64,000 nucleotides of DNA from Rhizobium johnstonii 3841 (GCF_000009265.1 NC_008384.1:558001-622000); one strand, 5' to 3'. Counted from the first letter of the stretch, positions 17,139 to 26,702 are shown. Numbers and translations: made by a program. The notes: generated by a model not told the origin, from the letters alone.

Positions 17139-18119
17139 TCAGAGTTTGAAACGATCGAAGGCCGTCAGCCGCACGATCGGCGGCTCCGCCTCGGCCCAGC
17201 GGTAAATATCCGAGCGCAGATAGGAAAGCTCGTCGCCGAGATCCTCTTCACCGACTTCGATCCACCAGGACTTCAGGCGGCCGTCGCTTCCGTCCGACCA
17301 GCGATAACCCCTTGCCTTCAGTTGATCCTTCATCTCGAACGGGCTGTGTTCGGCAAAGATACGGATGCGTGAACGCTGGCTGGCGCGGTAAAGCTCGGTG
17401 AACGGGCTTTCACCGTCGCGCTGCTCTCGATCGAGGATTTCCAGCAGTGCGTGGCAGTCGTCCACGGCGCGATGGCCTTCGTGAAAATAACCGGCTTGGC
17501 CGACGAGATAACCGAGCTTCGTGCCCTCGAAGCCGCGGGCGCTCCAATCGATCTCCGAAACCGAGCATGCCCAGGCCTTGCCGGTGAAAATCTTCGAGAA
17601 GGCCTCGCAGAACGGCCGGTCGAAACCGGCATTGTGGGCAATGATCAGATCCGCTGGCTCGATCAGAGTTCTCAGCGATTGGATATCGATGAGCTGCCCT
17701 TCGACCATCGCATCGGTGATACCCGTCAGCCGGGTGATCTCGGGCGGGATCGGCCGGGACGGTTGTTGCAGGCCGCCGTAAATGCCGACGATATCGCCGA
17801 TCGCGCCGTCATCGTCGAAGGTAAAGGCGACGGCGCCGATTTCGATGATCTCGTCGTTGCGGTGGTTGAGACCGGTGGTCTCCGTATCGAGGATGACGCC
17901 GAGCCGCGAAAACCCCGGTTGTCTGACTGACGCAATCGGCCGGGCGGCCAGTTTTCTCAAGATGCGATAGTTGCCGCTCTCTTCGAGCGCCCGCGCCATG
18001 TCTTCATCGGAGTGGACGACCGGCTGCGATGGCCGCCGGTGCGATGGACCGCGTGCCTTGGCCGTCGCGGGCGATGCCTTGGCAAACATGTCGAGTTGCG
18101 AATCTCTGTGCACGCTCAT
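17139..18119 (-). CDS. 3'-5' exonuclease, DnaQ/DEDDh family
   Basis: 326 residues. Exo I is DTETTGL (about 78-84), Exo II AHNAGFD (about 160-166) and Exo III HRAVDDCHALL (about 215-225), giving a full D-E-D-D-H active site. Resembles stand-alone proofreading-type subunits (PolC/DnaQ epsilon-like). The C-terminal ~90 residues (RIRIFAEHSPFEMKDQLKARGYRWSDG...) form a small domain seen fused to rhizobial DnaQ-like proteins. Single-gene unit, downstream of and on the same strand as the two-component system. Confidence 0.88.
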   Translation of the reverse strand: MSVHRDSQLDMFAKASPATAKARGPSHRRPSQPVVHSDEDMARALEESGNYRILRKLAARPIASVRQPGFSRLGVILDTETTGLNHRNDEIIEIGAVAFTFDDDGAIGDIVGIYGGLQQPSRPIPPEITRLTGITDAMVEGQLIDIQSLRTLIEPADLIIAHNAGFDRPFCEAFSKIFTGKAWACSVSEIDWSARGFEGTKLGYLVGQAGYFHEGHRAVDDCHALLEILDREQRDGESPFTELYRASQRSRIRIFAEHSPFEMKDQLKARGYRWSDGSDGRLKSWWIEVGEEDLGDELSYLRSDIYRWAEAEPPIVRLTAFDRFKL

Positions 18120-18166
18120 CGAATCTATATGTCACGGAGACGCGATTTAATCCATCGCATGACAAC

Positions 18167-18220
18167 GCCGCACGTCTTTTCGAGAGGCGCAAAGGACGCT
18201 GTAGCCCTTTGAATTATGCA
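18167..18220 (-). repeat. RIME-like element, partial copy 2
   Basis: Contains GCACGTCTTTTCGAGAGGCGC, AAAGGACGCTGTAG and TTTGAATTATGCA modules shared with copy 1. It overlaps the last codons of the sensor kinase gene, which suggests insertion that remodelled the 3' end. Confidence 0.5.
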
Positions 18221-19593
18221 GTCGCCAGGCGTGGCGGCGTGTGAACGCCTGCGGTTTTGTCCGGTGGGAAGCTCAGCCGGCAGACCGCGCCGGGACTGCG
18301 GTTGTCGATCGTCACCTCGCCGCCGTGCATGCGCAGGATGTCGCGAACGAGATTGAGGCCGAGGCCGGCGCCGCGTCCGTCGTGATGGCGCTTGAAGAAC
18401 GGCTCGAATATGCGATCCCGCATATCGGTGGGGATACCCGGTCCCTCGTCGTTGACCTCGATCCAGTGGCAGCCGGCGGTCAGCGAGATGATACCTTTCC
18501 TGCCGCCGTGGTTGATCGCGTTCTGCAGGATGTTCATCAGGGCGCGCTGCAGCGCCAGAGGATCGCCCTCGATCTCGCCGGCGCCATCGACATCGAACTG
18601 CACCGTATAACCGGCGGCAAAGGCCAGCGGCGCCATCTCGATGATGACCTTCCTCGCCAACTGGCCGAGATCGACCTTGGTGAACTGGACCTTGCCCTGT
18701 TTCAGTCGCTGAAGATCGAGCATCTGCTCGGTGAGAACGGCAAGCCTTGCGGCATCTTCCAAGAGGTCGGTCTTGATCGAACTGTGCGGCAGGGATCCAA
18801 TTCTCGTATTCAGAATGGCGATCGGCGTGCGCAGCTCATGGGCGGCGTCGGTCAGAAACCGTTCCTGCCGTTCATAACCCTCGTCGAGACGGCCGAGCGC
18901 GCGATTGACGGCGTGCACCAGCGGCGCGATCTCTTCCGGAGTATCGGTTTCAGACAGCCGGCCGCCGCGCTGGTCGATATCGATCGTATCGGCCTGGAGC
19001 GCGGCCTGATCGATCCCGACCAGCGACCTTCGCACGACGAGCGGCGTCGCGATCAGTGCACCCAACGCCATCACCGCGACGATGGGAATGACAATTTTCG
19101 CAAGGACCAGCGAAAGCTTGAGCAGGATGAAGGTGGAGGAGTTGGGGCCGTCGGTGCCCGTCAGAAACTGCACCTGTCCCCAATCCGTCGCTACCCACTT
19201 CATCAGCGCAGCCGGACGATCGTGGTCGCCGAGATTCAAGCCGAACTTGGCTTGGCCGACATGATCGAGTGTGTTGCCGATTGTGGCATATTCTTCCGGG
19301 ATCCGGCCTTCGGTCAAAACATGTCCCTGCATGTCGCGAACAGCGTACCAGAGATCGGGCGCGTCCTTGCGCAGCTGTCGCAGATCCTCGGTCTCCCTCA
19401 GGCTCAATTCTCCGGTGGGCTGGCGGAAGACGGCCTGGCGCAGGATCTCGATCGTGCCCTCCGTCGATCTGAATTCGGATATCTTGCCAACCGAAATCAG
19501 CACGATCATCACCAGGATGAGCACGACCGATTGCACGGCAAGAAGGCGCCAGAACAGGCGCTTGCGCAGCGAATAGGAGCATCGTTTGCTCAT
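18214..19593 (-). CDS. Two-component sensor histidine kinase
   Basis: 459 residues. Membrane helix 1 at about 14-36, periplasmic sensor about 37-155, membrane helix 2 about 160-188, then HAMP. The HisKA box is FLTDAAHELRTP with phospho-acceptor His252. An ATPase domain follows with N box LMNILQNAINHG, G1 VNDEGPGIP and G2 GAGLGLNLV. It phosphorylates the response regulator encoded just upstream (4-base overlap). The sensor domain gives no clue to the signal. QseC/PhoQ-like layout. Confidence 0.92.
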   Translation of the reverse strand: MSKRCSYSLRKRLFWRLLAVQSVVLILVMIVLISVGKISEFRSTEGTIEILRQAVFRQPTGELSLRETEDLRQLRKDAPDLWYAVRDMQGHVLTEGRIPEEYATIGNTLDHVGQAKFGLNLGDHDRPAALMKWVATDWGQVQFLTGTDGPNSSTFILLKLSLVLAKIVIPIVAVMALGALIATPLVVRRSLVGIDQAALQADTIDIDQRGGRLSETDTPEEIAPLVHAVNRALGRLDEGYERQERFLTDAAHELRTPIAILNTRIGSLPHSSIKTDLLEDAARLAVLTEQMLDLQRLKQGKVQFTKVDLGQLARKVIIEMAPLAFAAGYTVQFDVDGAGEIEGDPLALQRALMNILQNAINHGGRKGIISLTAGCHWIEVNDEGPGIPTDMRDRIFEPFFKRHHDGRGAGLGLNLVRDILRMHGGEVTIDNRSPGAVCRLSFPPDKTAGVHTPPRLATA

Positions 19594-20264
19594 GATGCTT
19601 CACGCAGGAGATAGCCCACGCCCCGTATAACGTTGATGACCACGCCTGCCTGCGATGCTGCCAGCTTGCGCCGCAGCCGCGATATATGGGAATCGAGCGC
19701 GTTCGACTGGATCTCGTCGTCGAAGCCGAAGACCGCTTCCATCAAGGCCGGTCGCGGCACCATGCGGCCGGCACGGCGCATGAGGCATTCGAGCACCAAC
19801 GCCTCCCGGCGCGGCATTTCAAGACGCAGGCCGGAGACGATGATGTCGCAATAGGTCGGATCGAACGAAAGCCGGCCGATCGAGATCAGCGCCGGGCGCA
19901 AGGTTTCGGAGCGGCGCATGACGGCACGCAGCCGCGCCAGAAGTTCGTCGAAGACGAAGGGCTTGGCAAGGTAATCGTCGGCGCCGGTCTCAAGGCCGGT
20001 GATCCTGTCTGGAACCTCTCCCTTGGCGGTGATGACGATGATTGGCAGCGTCAGCCCCTTCTTGCGGATCTTCGGAATGAGTTCGAGGCCATCGCCGTCG
20101 GGCAGTTGCCGATCCAGGAGGACGGCGTCGTAAGCGCCGTCGCCGATCACCAGTTCGGCGTCGCATAGGGTCGAAACGTGGTCCATCACCATGTCGTGCC
20201 TGGTCAGGGCGCCCCGGAGCGCCACGGCCATTTGAGGTTCATCCTCGATCAGTAATATGCGCAT
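19590..20264 (-). CDS. OmpR-family response regulator
   Basis: 224 residues. Receiver domain with acidic pocket (IEDEP), phospho-acceptor Asp51 in LLDRQLPDG and switch residues VITAKG and AKPF. A winged-helix C-terminal domain follows (SNALDSHISRLRRKL). Transcribed first, with the kinase gene overlapping by 4 bases (ATGA). QseB/PmrA/TctD-like; targets unknown. Upstream 20265-20511 is non-coding and carries its promoter. Confidence 0.93.
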   Translation of the reverse strand: MRILLIEDEPQMAVALRGALTRHDMVMDHVSTLCDAELVIGDGAYDAVLLDRQLPDGDGLELIPKIRKKGLTLPIIVITAKGEVPDRITGLETGADDYLAKPFVFDELLARLRAVMRRSETLRPALISIGRLSFDPTYCDIIVSGLRLEMPRREALVLECLMRRAGRMVPRPALMEAVFGFDDEIQSNALDSHISRLRRKLAASQAGVVINVIRGVGYLLREAS

Positions 20265-20511
20265 CTCACATTCCTATCGGGGACTCGCCGGTCCACAGGT
20301 GAAACCATATCACCATCAAGCAAGTCTGCGGTGCTCTGTCGCGCGTCGAGTAAAAGATTGCCGCCTCGCAACGGAGTGACGCGCAGCGCTACTCGGTGGT
20401 CGATCGAAACGCCCATTGGCCCTCACAGTGGCTGATTGATCCCACCTATGAACCGGCTCAACATTGCAACAGTCTGTCATGTCGCAGTCACGGTAACGCA
20501 GACGCAGATTT

Positions 20512-21402
20512 TTATGCCTGAGACGCGACCTTCCGGTGCGTTGCTCTGAGCCCCCTCCTGTCGATCCAGCTTTTGATTTCCGCGGCAATCGCCTCGGGCT
20601 GGTCCTCGGGGGCAATGTGGCGCGCCGGTCCACAACCCTTGATCTCCAGGCCTGCGATGTTGTCGCGGCACCACGAAATCATCTCGCTGCCGATCAACAG
20701 CGTCTCAGAGGGCCCTTCGAAGGTCAGCAGCAGCTTGGGAACCTCAGGACTGGCGGAAAGCCACCGGTCATAGGCCTCGATCCTGGCGACCACATCGGCT
20801 GGCTCGCCGTTGATCGGCATGGCGCGCGGCCATTCCAGCAATGGGCGGCGGCTGTCGCGGTCCGGATAGGGTGCGCGGTAAACATCCCAGTCGAAATCGC
20901 TGAGCCCTTTCAGCGTGGTCGCGCGCAAGGCCTGTTCGATGAAGAAATTTTCGTCGAGGACCTTGGCCTCGCCGGTTCCCGCACCCCGCAACAGTTCATA
21001 ACGCGCCTTTCCGCCGCCGGGCAGATCCTCCCAGCTCATCGGCCTGAGGATGGTTTCCATGACGACGATGCCGCGTACCCGCCCGGGTTGGCGGGAGGCC
21101 CAATCGAATGCCAGCGCGCCGCCCCAGTCGTGGCCGACGAGCACGACGCCGTCGAGGTCAAGCGCATCGAACCAGGCGTCGAGATAGGCGATGTGATCGC
21201 CATAGCGATAGCCGATATCGGGTTTGCCGGAGCGCCCCATGCCGATGAGATCGGGCGCCAGGCAGCGGCCGGGCCCGATGCCGGGCATGATGTTCCGCCA
21301 GAGATGCGATGAGGTGGGATTGCCGTGAAGGAAGACGATCGGGTCGCCCTCCCCCAGCTCCTCGTAGGAGATGAACGAGGCGAGGGTATCGATGGTCGGC
21401 AT
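20512..21402 (-). CDS. dhaA: Haloalkane dehalogenase (HLD-II-like alpha/beta hydrolase)
   Basis: 296 residues. Hydrolyses carbon-halogen bonds to alcohol and halide. The nucleophile elbow GHDWGG has catalytic Asp92, halide-binding Trp93 follows it, and Asn28 in FLHGNPTS is the second halide ligand. The HLD-II acid is Glu116 (VVMETILRP) and the base His262 (ARHIAPED). All five key residues are present, so it is likely active; similar enzymes exist in Bradyrhizobium and Mesorhizobium. Divergent from a MarR gene whose likely operators lie in the shared promoter. Natural substrate unknown. Confidence 0.88.
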   Translation of the reverse strand: MPTIDTLASFISYEELGEGDPIVFLHGNPTSSHLWRNIMPGIGPGRCLAPDLIGMGRSGKPDIGYRYGDHIAYLDAWFDALDLDGVVLVGHDWGGALAFDWASRQPGRVRGIVVMETILRPMSWEDLPGGGKARYELLRGAGTGEAKVLDENFFIEQALRATTLKGLSDFDWDVYRAPYPDRDSRRPLLEWPRAMPINGEPADVVARIEAYDRWLSASPEVPKLLLTFEGPSETLLIGSEMISWCRDNIAGLEIKGCGPARHIAPEDQPEAIAAEIKSWIDRRGLRATHRKVASQA

Positions 21403-21425
21403 ATGGAGCTCCGCGCTTTTGTGTT

Positions 21426-21476
21426 ATATAGGCAGGCGACTGTCCATTTATCATATAGACAGGTAACTGTCTATAT
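21426..21476. promoter_or_regulatory. Two MarR-type operator palindromes
   Basis: ATATAGACAG-GTAA-CTGTCTATAT (21453-21476) is a perfect 10-bp inverted repeat. An imperfect copy, ATATAGGCAG-GCGA-CTGTCCATTT, lies at 21426-21449, 27 bases upstream. They sit between the divergent dehalogenase and MarR genes, where a MarR repressor would bind and control both. Confidence 0.75.
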
Positions 21477-21492
21477 CGCTGCGCGGGGTTTC

Positions 21493-21915
21493 ATGCCGTC
21501 GTCTTCCCTTGGCCTGTTGTTGCGTCTGGTCCATCAGCATTGGACGCAGGCCGTCGAAGCGGCACTCGATGAGGCCGGCTACGGCGATATCCGCCCGCCG
21601 CATGCCAATGTCTTCACTTTCGCGCGGCCGGAGGGCATCCAGGTCAGCGAGCTGACCAAGCTCGCCCGTGTTCGCAAGCAGACCATGACGCAGGCCGTGG
21701 AAGAACTCGAGCGCCTGGGTTATGTCGAGCGCCGGCCCGATCCGAATGACCGGCGCGGCCGACTGGTGTTTCTGACGGAAAAAGGCCAGGGGGTCAGGCC
21801 GATAGCGATGGCGGCGGGCCGGCGCGTCGATGAAAGCTGGGCCGCCCTGACCAGCCAGCAGCAGATGGAAGATCTGCGGACAGCACTCCGGCGGCTGCTG
21901 GAACAGCTGCAATAG
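21493..21915 (+). CDS. MarR-family transcriptional regulator
   Basis: 140 residues from ATG 21493 (GGGG just upstream; the longer frame from 21325 reads through the operators and is rejected). Winged helix with recognition segment IQVSELTKLARVRKQTMTQAVEELERLGYV and wing RRPDPNDRRGRLVFLTEKG, the standard MarR D-R-D-R-R wing. Dimerisation helices at both ends. Probably represses itself and the divergent dehalogenase, released by a phenolic or halogenated ligand (inference). Confidence 0.9.
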   Translation: MPSSSLGLLLRLVHQHWTQAVEAALDEAGYGDIRPPHANVFTFARPEGIQVSELTKLARVRKQTMTQAVEELERLGYVERRPDPNDRRGRLVFLTEKGQGVRPIAMAAGRRVDESWAALTSQQQMEDLRTALRRLLEQLQ

Positions 21916-21978
21916 CAAAGCGGGCTGGCATGAGAGCGACCCTTTCCACTTAACCGTCGCGCGACCGAAGGAGAATGT

Positions 21979-23241
21979 ATGCCTGGTGACAACAGCAAAG
22001 GTACCGACGAGGACGTCGTCATCATCGGCGCCGGTGCCGCCGGCATTGCCGCCGCCCGCCGCCTGCAGGCAATCCGCCCGGATCTCTCCATCCTCCTGCT
22101 TGAAGCCGGCGATCGTCTCGGCGGTCGCGCCTGGACGGTCGCACTACTTGAGGCCGCTGATATCGGGCTCGATCTCGGCTGCGGCTGGCTGCATGGCGCG
22201 CGGACCAATGCCTGGACTGCGATCGCCGGCGAGGTCGGAGTGACGGTCGACCACACGCCGGCGCCCTGGAACGATGGCGGACGGCGGCTTCAGCGGGATG
22301 ACGCGGCGGCGCGTGCCGCAAGGCAGGCGATCGGCGCCTATTTCGAGCGCCTCGAGAGCCACACGGGGAATGATGCAGCCATGGCCGATATGCTCGAGCC
22401 CGGCAATCCCTGGAACGGCCAGATCCGGGCGGTCGGCACCTATATCACCGGCGCCGAACTGGAGCGGTCGTCGGTCGTCGATTACAACAGATACGATCCT
22501 GGCCCTGGCCCTGACTGGCGGGTGCGTGAGGGCTATGGAACGCTGGTCTCGCTCTACGGCAAGCCGGTTCGGGCAAGGCTCGGCGCCGAGGTCACGCGCA
22601 TCGACCATCATCATGCCGGCCGTATCGGCATCGAGACGAACCAGGGTGTGCTCAGTGCCCGCACGGTGCTGGTGACGGTTTCGACGAATGTGCTTGCGGC
22701 CGGCAAGATCGCCTTCGACCCGCCTTTGCCTGACAAGATCGAGGCAGCGGCCCAATTACCGCTCGGGCTCGCCGACAAGCTCTTCTTGAGGCTCGCAAAT
22801 CGGGAGGCGCTGCCGGCGGACACGCATATGCTCGGCTCTACCCGTCGCGGTGCGACCGGCACCTATCAGCTCCGGCCGTTCGGCGCGCCCGTCGTCGAAG
22901 CCTACTTTGCCGGCGACCTCGCGCATGATCTGGAGGGGCAAGGCAGAGAGGCTGCCTTCTCCTTCGCCGGAGACGAACTGGCGGCACACTTCGGCGCGGA
23001 CATCCGCAAGGAGCTGTCGGTCGCGACAATGTCGGCCTGGGCGGCAGCGCCCCATATCGGCGGCTCCTATTCCTACGCCGAACCCGGTGCCTCCGACCAA
23101 CGCGGCCGTCTCGCCGCGCCGCATGACGAACGGATCTTCTTTGCCGGCGAAGCCTGTTCGAAGTCGCGTTATTCGACGGCGCATGGCGCCTATGAGACCG
23201 GCGTCGCCGCAGCCGATCGGATCGCCGGCTCGTTGTCGTAA
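21979..23241 (+). CDS. Flavin monoamine oxidase family protein
   Basis: 420 residues. N-terminal FAD Rossmann motif VVIIGAGAAGIAAARRL (about 14-30), the GGRAW motif (about 48-52) after E43, and a C-terminal FAD-binding stretch FFAGEACS...TAHGAYETG (about 386-408) as in amine oxidases. It oxidises an amine or related substrate to the imine. GAAGGAG precedes ATG 21979. 63 bases after the MarR gene, so perhaps co-transcribed. The covalent-flavin Cys of eukaryotic MAO has a nearby candidate (EACSKS) but this is not certain. Confidence 0.85.
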   Translation: MPGDNSKGTDEDVVIIGAGAAGIAAARRLQAIRPDLSILLLEAGDRLGGRAWTVALLEAADIGLDLGCGWLHGARTNAWTAIAGEVGVTVDHTPAPWNDGGRRLQRDDAAARAARQAIGAYFERLESHTGNDAAMADMLEPGNPWNGQIRAVGTYITGAELERSSVVDYNRYDPGPGPDWRVREGYGTLVSLYGKPVRARLGAEVTRIDHHHAGRIGIETNQGVLSARTVLVTVSTNVLAAGKIAFDPPLPDKIEAAAQLPLGLADKLFLRLANREALPADTHMLGSTRRGATGTYQLRPFGAPVVEAYFAGDLAHDLEGQGREAAFSFAGDELAAHFGADIRKELSVATMSAWAAAPHIGGSYSYAEPGASDQRGRLAAPHDERIFFAGEACSKSRYSTAHGAYETGVAAADRIAGSLS

Positions 23242-23480
23242 AATCCGTGCCTTCGTCAGCTGCGGCGGCAGGCAGGAATATTTTTTTCTCACTTGGTGGA
23301 GCGGGCGGGATTGGTTATGCTCCCCCTCGCCTCTGTGCTCCCAGCCCAGGGCGCTATACGTCATCCGGCGGCAAGCGGCCGCCTCAAGCACAATATTGTC
23401 ATTGTCATTGATTGCAGGAGCCCCGGCTTCTACCCCGACGTTTGCACGTCGGCTGCGGGTATCCGCATGAGGAGGAAGAA

Positions 23481-24512
23481 ATGGATTATCGCAAGCTCGG
23501 TCCCAGCGGGACCGTCGTCACCGCCTATTGCCTCGGCACCATGACCTTCGGCGCGGAGGCCGATGAGGCCGCCTCGCACAAGCTGCTCGACGATTATTTC
23601 GCCTGGGGCGGCAATTTCATCGATACCGCCGATGTCTACAGCGCCGGCAAGTCGGAAGAGATCATCGGACGCTGGCTGAAGGCGCGCCCGACCGAGGCCC
23701 GCCAGGCGATCGTCGCCACCAAAGGGCGCTTTCCGATGGGCAACGGCCCAAACGATATCGGCCTGTCGCGCCGGCATCTTAGCCAGGCGCTCGACGATTC
23801 GCTCCGCCGCCTCGGCCTCGAGCAGATCGACCTCTACCAGATGCACGCCTGGGACGCGCTGACGCCGATCGAGGAGACGCTGCGTTTCCTTGACGATGCG
23901 GTTTCCTCCGGCAAGATCGGTTATTACGGCTTCTCCAATTATGTCGGCTGGCATATCGCCAAGGCCTCGGAGATCGCCAAGGCGCGGGGTTATACCCGTC
24001 CGGTGACGCTGCAGCCGCAATATAACCTGCTGGTGCGCGACATCGAGCTCGAGATTGTCGCGGCCTGCCAGGATGCCGGCATGGGTCTGTTGCCGTGGTC
24101 GCCACTCGGCGGCGGCTGGCTGACCGGCAAGTACAAGCGCGACGAGATGCCGACCGGCGCCACTCGCCTCGGCGAAAACCCCAATCGCGGCGGTGAATCC
24201 TATGCGCCGCGCAATGCGATGGAGAGAACCTGGGCGATCATCGCTGTCGTCGAGGAGATCGCCAAGGCGCATGGCGTCAGCATGGCGCAGGTGGCGCTCG
24301 GCTGGACGGCGGCGCAGCCGGCGATCACCTCCGTCATCCTCGGCGCCCGCACGCCGGAACAGCTCGCTGACAATCTCGGCGCCATGAAACTCAAGCTCTC
24401 CGACGACGACATGGCGCGGTTGAACGAAGTGAGTGCGCCCCAGCCTTTCGACTATCCCTACGGCAAGGGCGGCATCAACCAGCGCCATCGCAAGATCGAG
24501 GGCGGCCGCTGA
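23481..24512 (+). CDS. Aldo/keto reductase (AKR, YajO/Tas-like)
   Basis: 343 residues from ATG 23481, chosen for the strong GAGGAGGAA site just before it. NADPH-dependent carbonyl reductase with TIM-barrel fold: catalytic tetrad region NFIDTADVYSAGKSEEIIG (Asp and Tyr), Lys in ATKGRF and His in YQMHAWD. C-terminal cofactor segment SVILGARTPEQLADNL. Substrate unknown. A bidirectional terminator follows. Confidence 0.9.
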   Translation: MDYRKLGPSGTVVTAYCLGTMTFGAEADEAASHKLLDDYFAWGGNFIDTADVYSAGKSEEIIGRWLKARPTEARQAIVATKGRFPMGNGPNDIGLSRRHLSQALDDSLRRLGLEQIDLYQMHAWDALTPIEETLRFLDDAVSSGKIGYYGFSNYVGWHIAKASEIAKARGYTRPVTLQPQYNLLVRDIELEIVAACQDAGMGLLPWSPLGGGWLTGKYKRDEMPTGATRLGENPNRGGESYAPRNAMERTWAIIAVVEEIAKAHGVSMAQVALGWTAAQPAITSVILGARTPEQLADNLGAMKLKLSDDDMARLNEVSAPQPFDYPYGKGGINQRHRKIEGGR

Positions 24513-24613
24513 GCCTTCCTTCTGTCTCCGAACAAACCCTGTCCGCTTCTCGCGAAGAGGACAGATCTCCGTTGATGGTGGCGTGACTATAGCTCGACGC
24601 CCGCCTCCATGTA

Positions 24614-24643
24614 AAAAGCCGCCGTGTTTCCACGGCGGCTTTT
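24614..24643. terminator. Bidirectional terminator
   Basis: Perfect 13-bp stem AAAAGCCGCCGTG / CACGGCGGCTTTT with a TTTC loop, between the convergent aldo/keto reductase and amino-acid permease genes. Confidence 0.92.
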
Positions 24644-24668
24644 CGGCCTTTCTGCTTGGGAGGCGATT

Positions 24669-26453
24669 TTAGGCCGGAAGCTGGAAGATCACGTTGGCGA
24701 TCAGGACGATCGCCAGGCCGCCGGCGAGTGCGAGATAGGGCAGGATGCCGGCTTTCTTGACGCCGAGATCCTGGCCGACGAGGCCAAGATCTTCCATCGC
24801 GCCGGCCGGGAATTTGCCGCCGTCGCGCACATAGTGGCGATAGGCGAAGACCGGCAGGATCAGGGCGGCGAAGATGAAGCCGACCCAGAGCGCATTGGAA
24901 TAACCCCAGACCTTGGCACCCGCACCGAGGAAGAGCGCGTTGACAAAGGCCAGCACGGTGTTGAGGCCGATCAGCCAGGTCGGCGCCTTCCAGGGGCGTT
25001 CGATATGGCCCGAATCCATCCGGTGGATCCAGCCGGAATTGAGGTTCAGGAAGTTGAAGATGATGTAGCCGACATTCGAGACGGCGAGCACGAAGAAATA
25101 GCCGCCGACATCCGAGGCGATCGCCAGCAGGAAGAGATTGAAGGCGAAATCGGTCCACATCGCCCGCGTCGGCGCGCCGTGTTCGTTGACGTGGTCGAGA
25201 TATTTCGGCAGCCAGCCGTCTTTCGAGCCCTGGTAGAGCGTGCGCGAGGAGCCGGCCATCGCCGTCATGATGGCGAGGAAGAGCGCCATGATCATCAACA
25301 CGACGAGCAATTGGGTGACGACGCGGCCGGCGCCGATCAGGCCGCCGAGAGCTTCGGCAACACCGGTGCCATCGACGATCCCGGGGGCCAGCATGCCTGC
25401 ATGGCCGAGAACGCCCTGGAAGGCGAAGGGCACGAGGAAGAAGAACAGGCAGCAGGCAAGGCCGGAATAGAAGATCGCCTTGAAGGTGTCGGTCTTCGGG
25501 TTCTTGAGTTCGCGGGTGTAGCAGACGGCCGTCTCGAAGCCGTAGGTCGACCAGGCGGCGATGTAGAGGCCACCGAGGAAGAGTGTCCAGCCGCCGTTGC
25601 TCCAGGTGCCGTCGGCAGCGGCATAGGCGGCTGTCGGCGGCACGAGACCGGTGACGTTGGTGGCAAGGATCTGGCCGCTGACGATCGGATAGAGGCCGAT
25701 GATCAGCAGCGGCACCAGCACGATGATGGCCAGCCACTTCTGCACGCTTGCCGTTTCCGAAATGCCGCGATGCTGGATGGCGAAGATGATCAGCATCAGG
25801 ATGCCGCCGATGAAGAAGGTGGCATTGATATTGGCGGTGGCAAGGAAGGGAATGTTGAAGCTGAAGAGCGACCAGCTGCGGATCGCGGGCGTCAGGGCGG
25901 CGATACCGTCGGTGCTGAGCAACGCCTTGACGGCGTCATCCGGCGTCGTGCCGGCATGGGCGGCGATATATTCGGCGACGCGGGGGCTGTCGGCCGTGAT
26001 GGAAGCGGCATGCGCTGAGATCCAATCGAGGACCATCTGCGAATCCGCTGCCGGAATCGGGTAGAATGCGTTGAGGATGTAACCGGCGGCGATGGCGCAG
26101 CCGAGCGACAGCACCGGCGACCAGGCAAACCAGTTGCACCAGACGGACAGCGGCGCGATGAATTTCGAGTAACGCAGCCAGGCGGTGGCGCCATAGACCG
26201 AGGCGCCGCCGGATTTGTTGGCGAACATGCCGGCGATTTCGGCATAGGTGAAGGATTGCAGGAAACCCATCACCATCGAGATGATCCAGACGACGAAGGC
26301 GAGCTTACCCGTCGTGCCTGCGATGCCGCCAATGGAGAAAAGAACGAGCGGCGGCACGCCCGCAGCCACCCAGAATGCGCCCTTCCAGTCGAGCGCGCGT
26401 ACAAGCTTACCTTCGGTGCCGGATGCAATCCCGGCCTCCACAACGTCTGTCAT
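24669..26453 (-). CDS. APC-superfamily amino acid/amine permease
   Basis: 594 residues with about 12-13 membrane helices and an unusually long hydrophilic loop (about residues 125-205) between early helices. Helix 1 carries the unwound FSIGGIAGTTG stretch and helix 6 a YGFETAVCYTREL stretch, both substrate-site features of APC transporters. GGGGAA precedes ATG 26453. It is divergent from the TMAO demethylase gene with a shared promoter, which suggests it brings in the substrate of that pathway (an amine or amino acid). This is inference; the family does not fix the substrate. Confidence 0.85.
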   Translation of the reverse strand: MTDVVEAGIASGTEGKLVRALDWKGAFWVAAGVPPLVLFSIGGIAGTTGKLAFVVWIISMVMGFLQSFTYAEIAGMFANKSGGASVYGATAWLRYSKFIAPLSVWCNWFAWSPVLSLGCAIAAGYILNAFYPIPAADSQMVLDWISAHAASITADSPRVAEYIAAHAGTTPDDAVKALLSTDGIAALTPAIRSWSLFSFNIPFLATANINATFFIGGILMLIIFAIQHRGISETASVQKWLAIIVLVPLLIIGLYPIVSGQILATNVTGLVPPTAAYAAADGTWSNGGWTLFLGGLYIAAWSTYGFETAVCYTRELKNPKTDTFKAIFYSGLACCLFFFLVPFAFQGVLGHAGMLAPGIVDGTGVAEALGGLIGAGRVVTQLLVVLMIMALFLAIMTAMAGSSRTLYQGSKDGWLPKYLDHVNEHGAPTRAMWTDFAFNLFLLAIASDVGGYFFVLAVSNVGYIIFNFLNLNSGWIHRMDSGHIERPWKAPTWLIGLNTVLAFVNALFLGAGAKVWGYSNALWVGFIFAALILPVFAYRHYVRDGGKFPAGAMEDLGLVGQDLGVKKAGILPYLALAGGLAIVLIANVIFQLPA

Positions 26454-26702
26454 CGGTGAAATTCCCCATTCTATTTGTTCCGGACGTATCTTTGTACGTC
26501 TCCCTGAACGTGTCTCCCTGACAGTCTCAAGCCCGCCCGGATGATTTTGGCGATCCGTGTTCCCGACGGATTCCCGAGTCTCAACTCTTTATGCATAGTG
26601 AAGATATTTTCTTTTTAGTCAACATCACTTTACTTTCCCGGGGCATTTTGTAACCTGCATGGGTGGGTGTCCGAGGACGCCCGATCCTCCCATGAGGGCA
26701 GT
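26454..26702. promoter_or_regulatory. Divergent promoter region, permease / tdm
   Basis: 249 bases, AT-rich at 26580-26640. It includes GAAGATATTTTC (26600-26611), an imperfect GAA..TTC palindrome, and the string CATAGTGAA that recurs before the XRE-cupin gene (about 44896). These may be sites for a shared regulator. Confidence 0.4.

Noticed and set aside
18241..19614. 457-codon plus frame opposite the histidine kinase
   Set aside because: Antisense shadow; the kinase has all catalytic boxes.
24624..26018. 464-codon plus frame opposite the APC permease
   Set aside because: Begins in the terminator stem and lacks hydrophobic or domain features.
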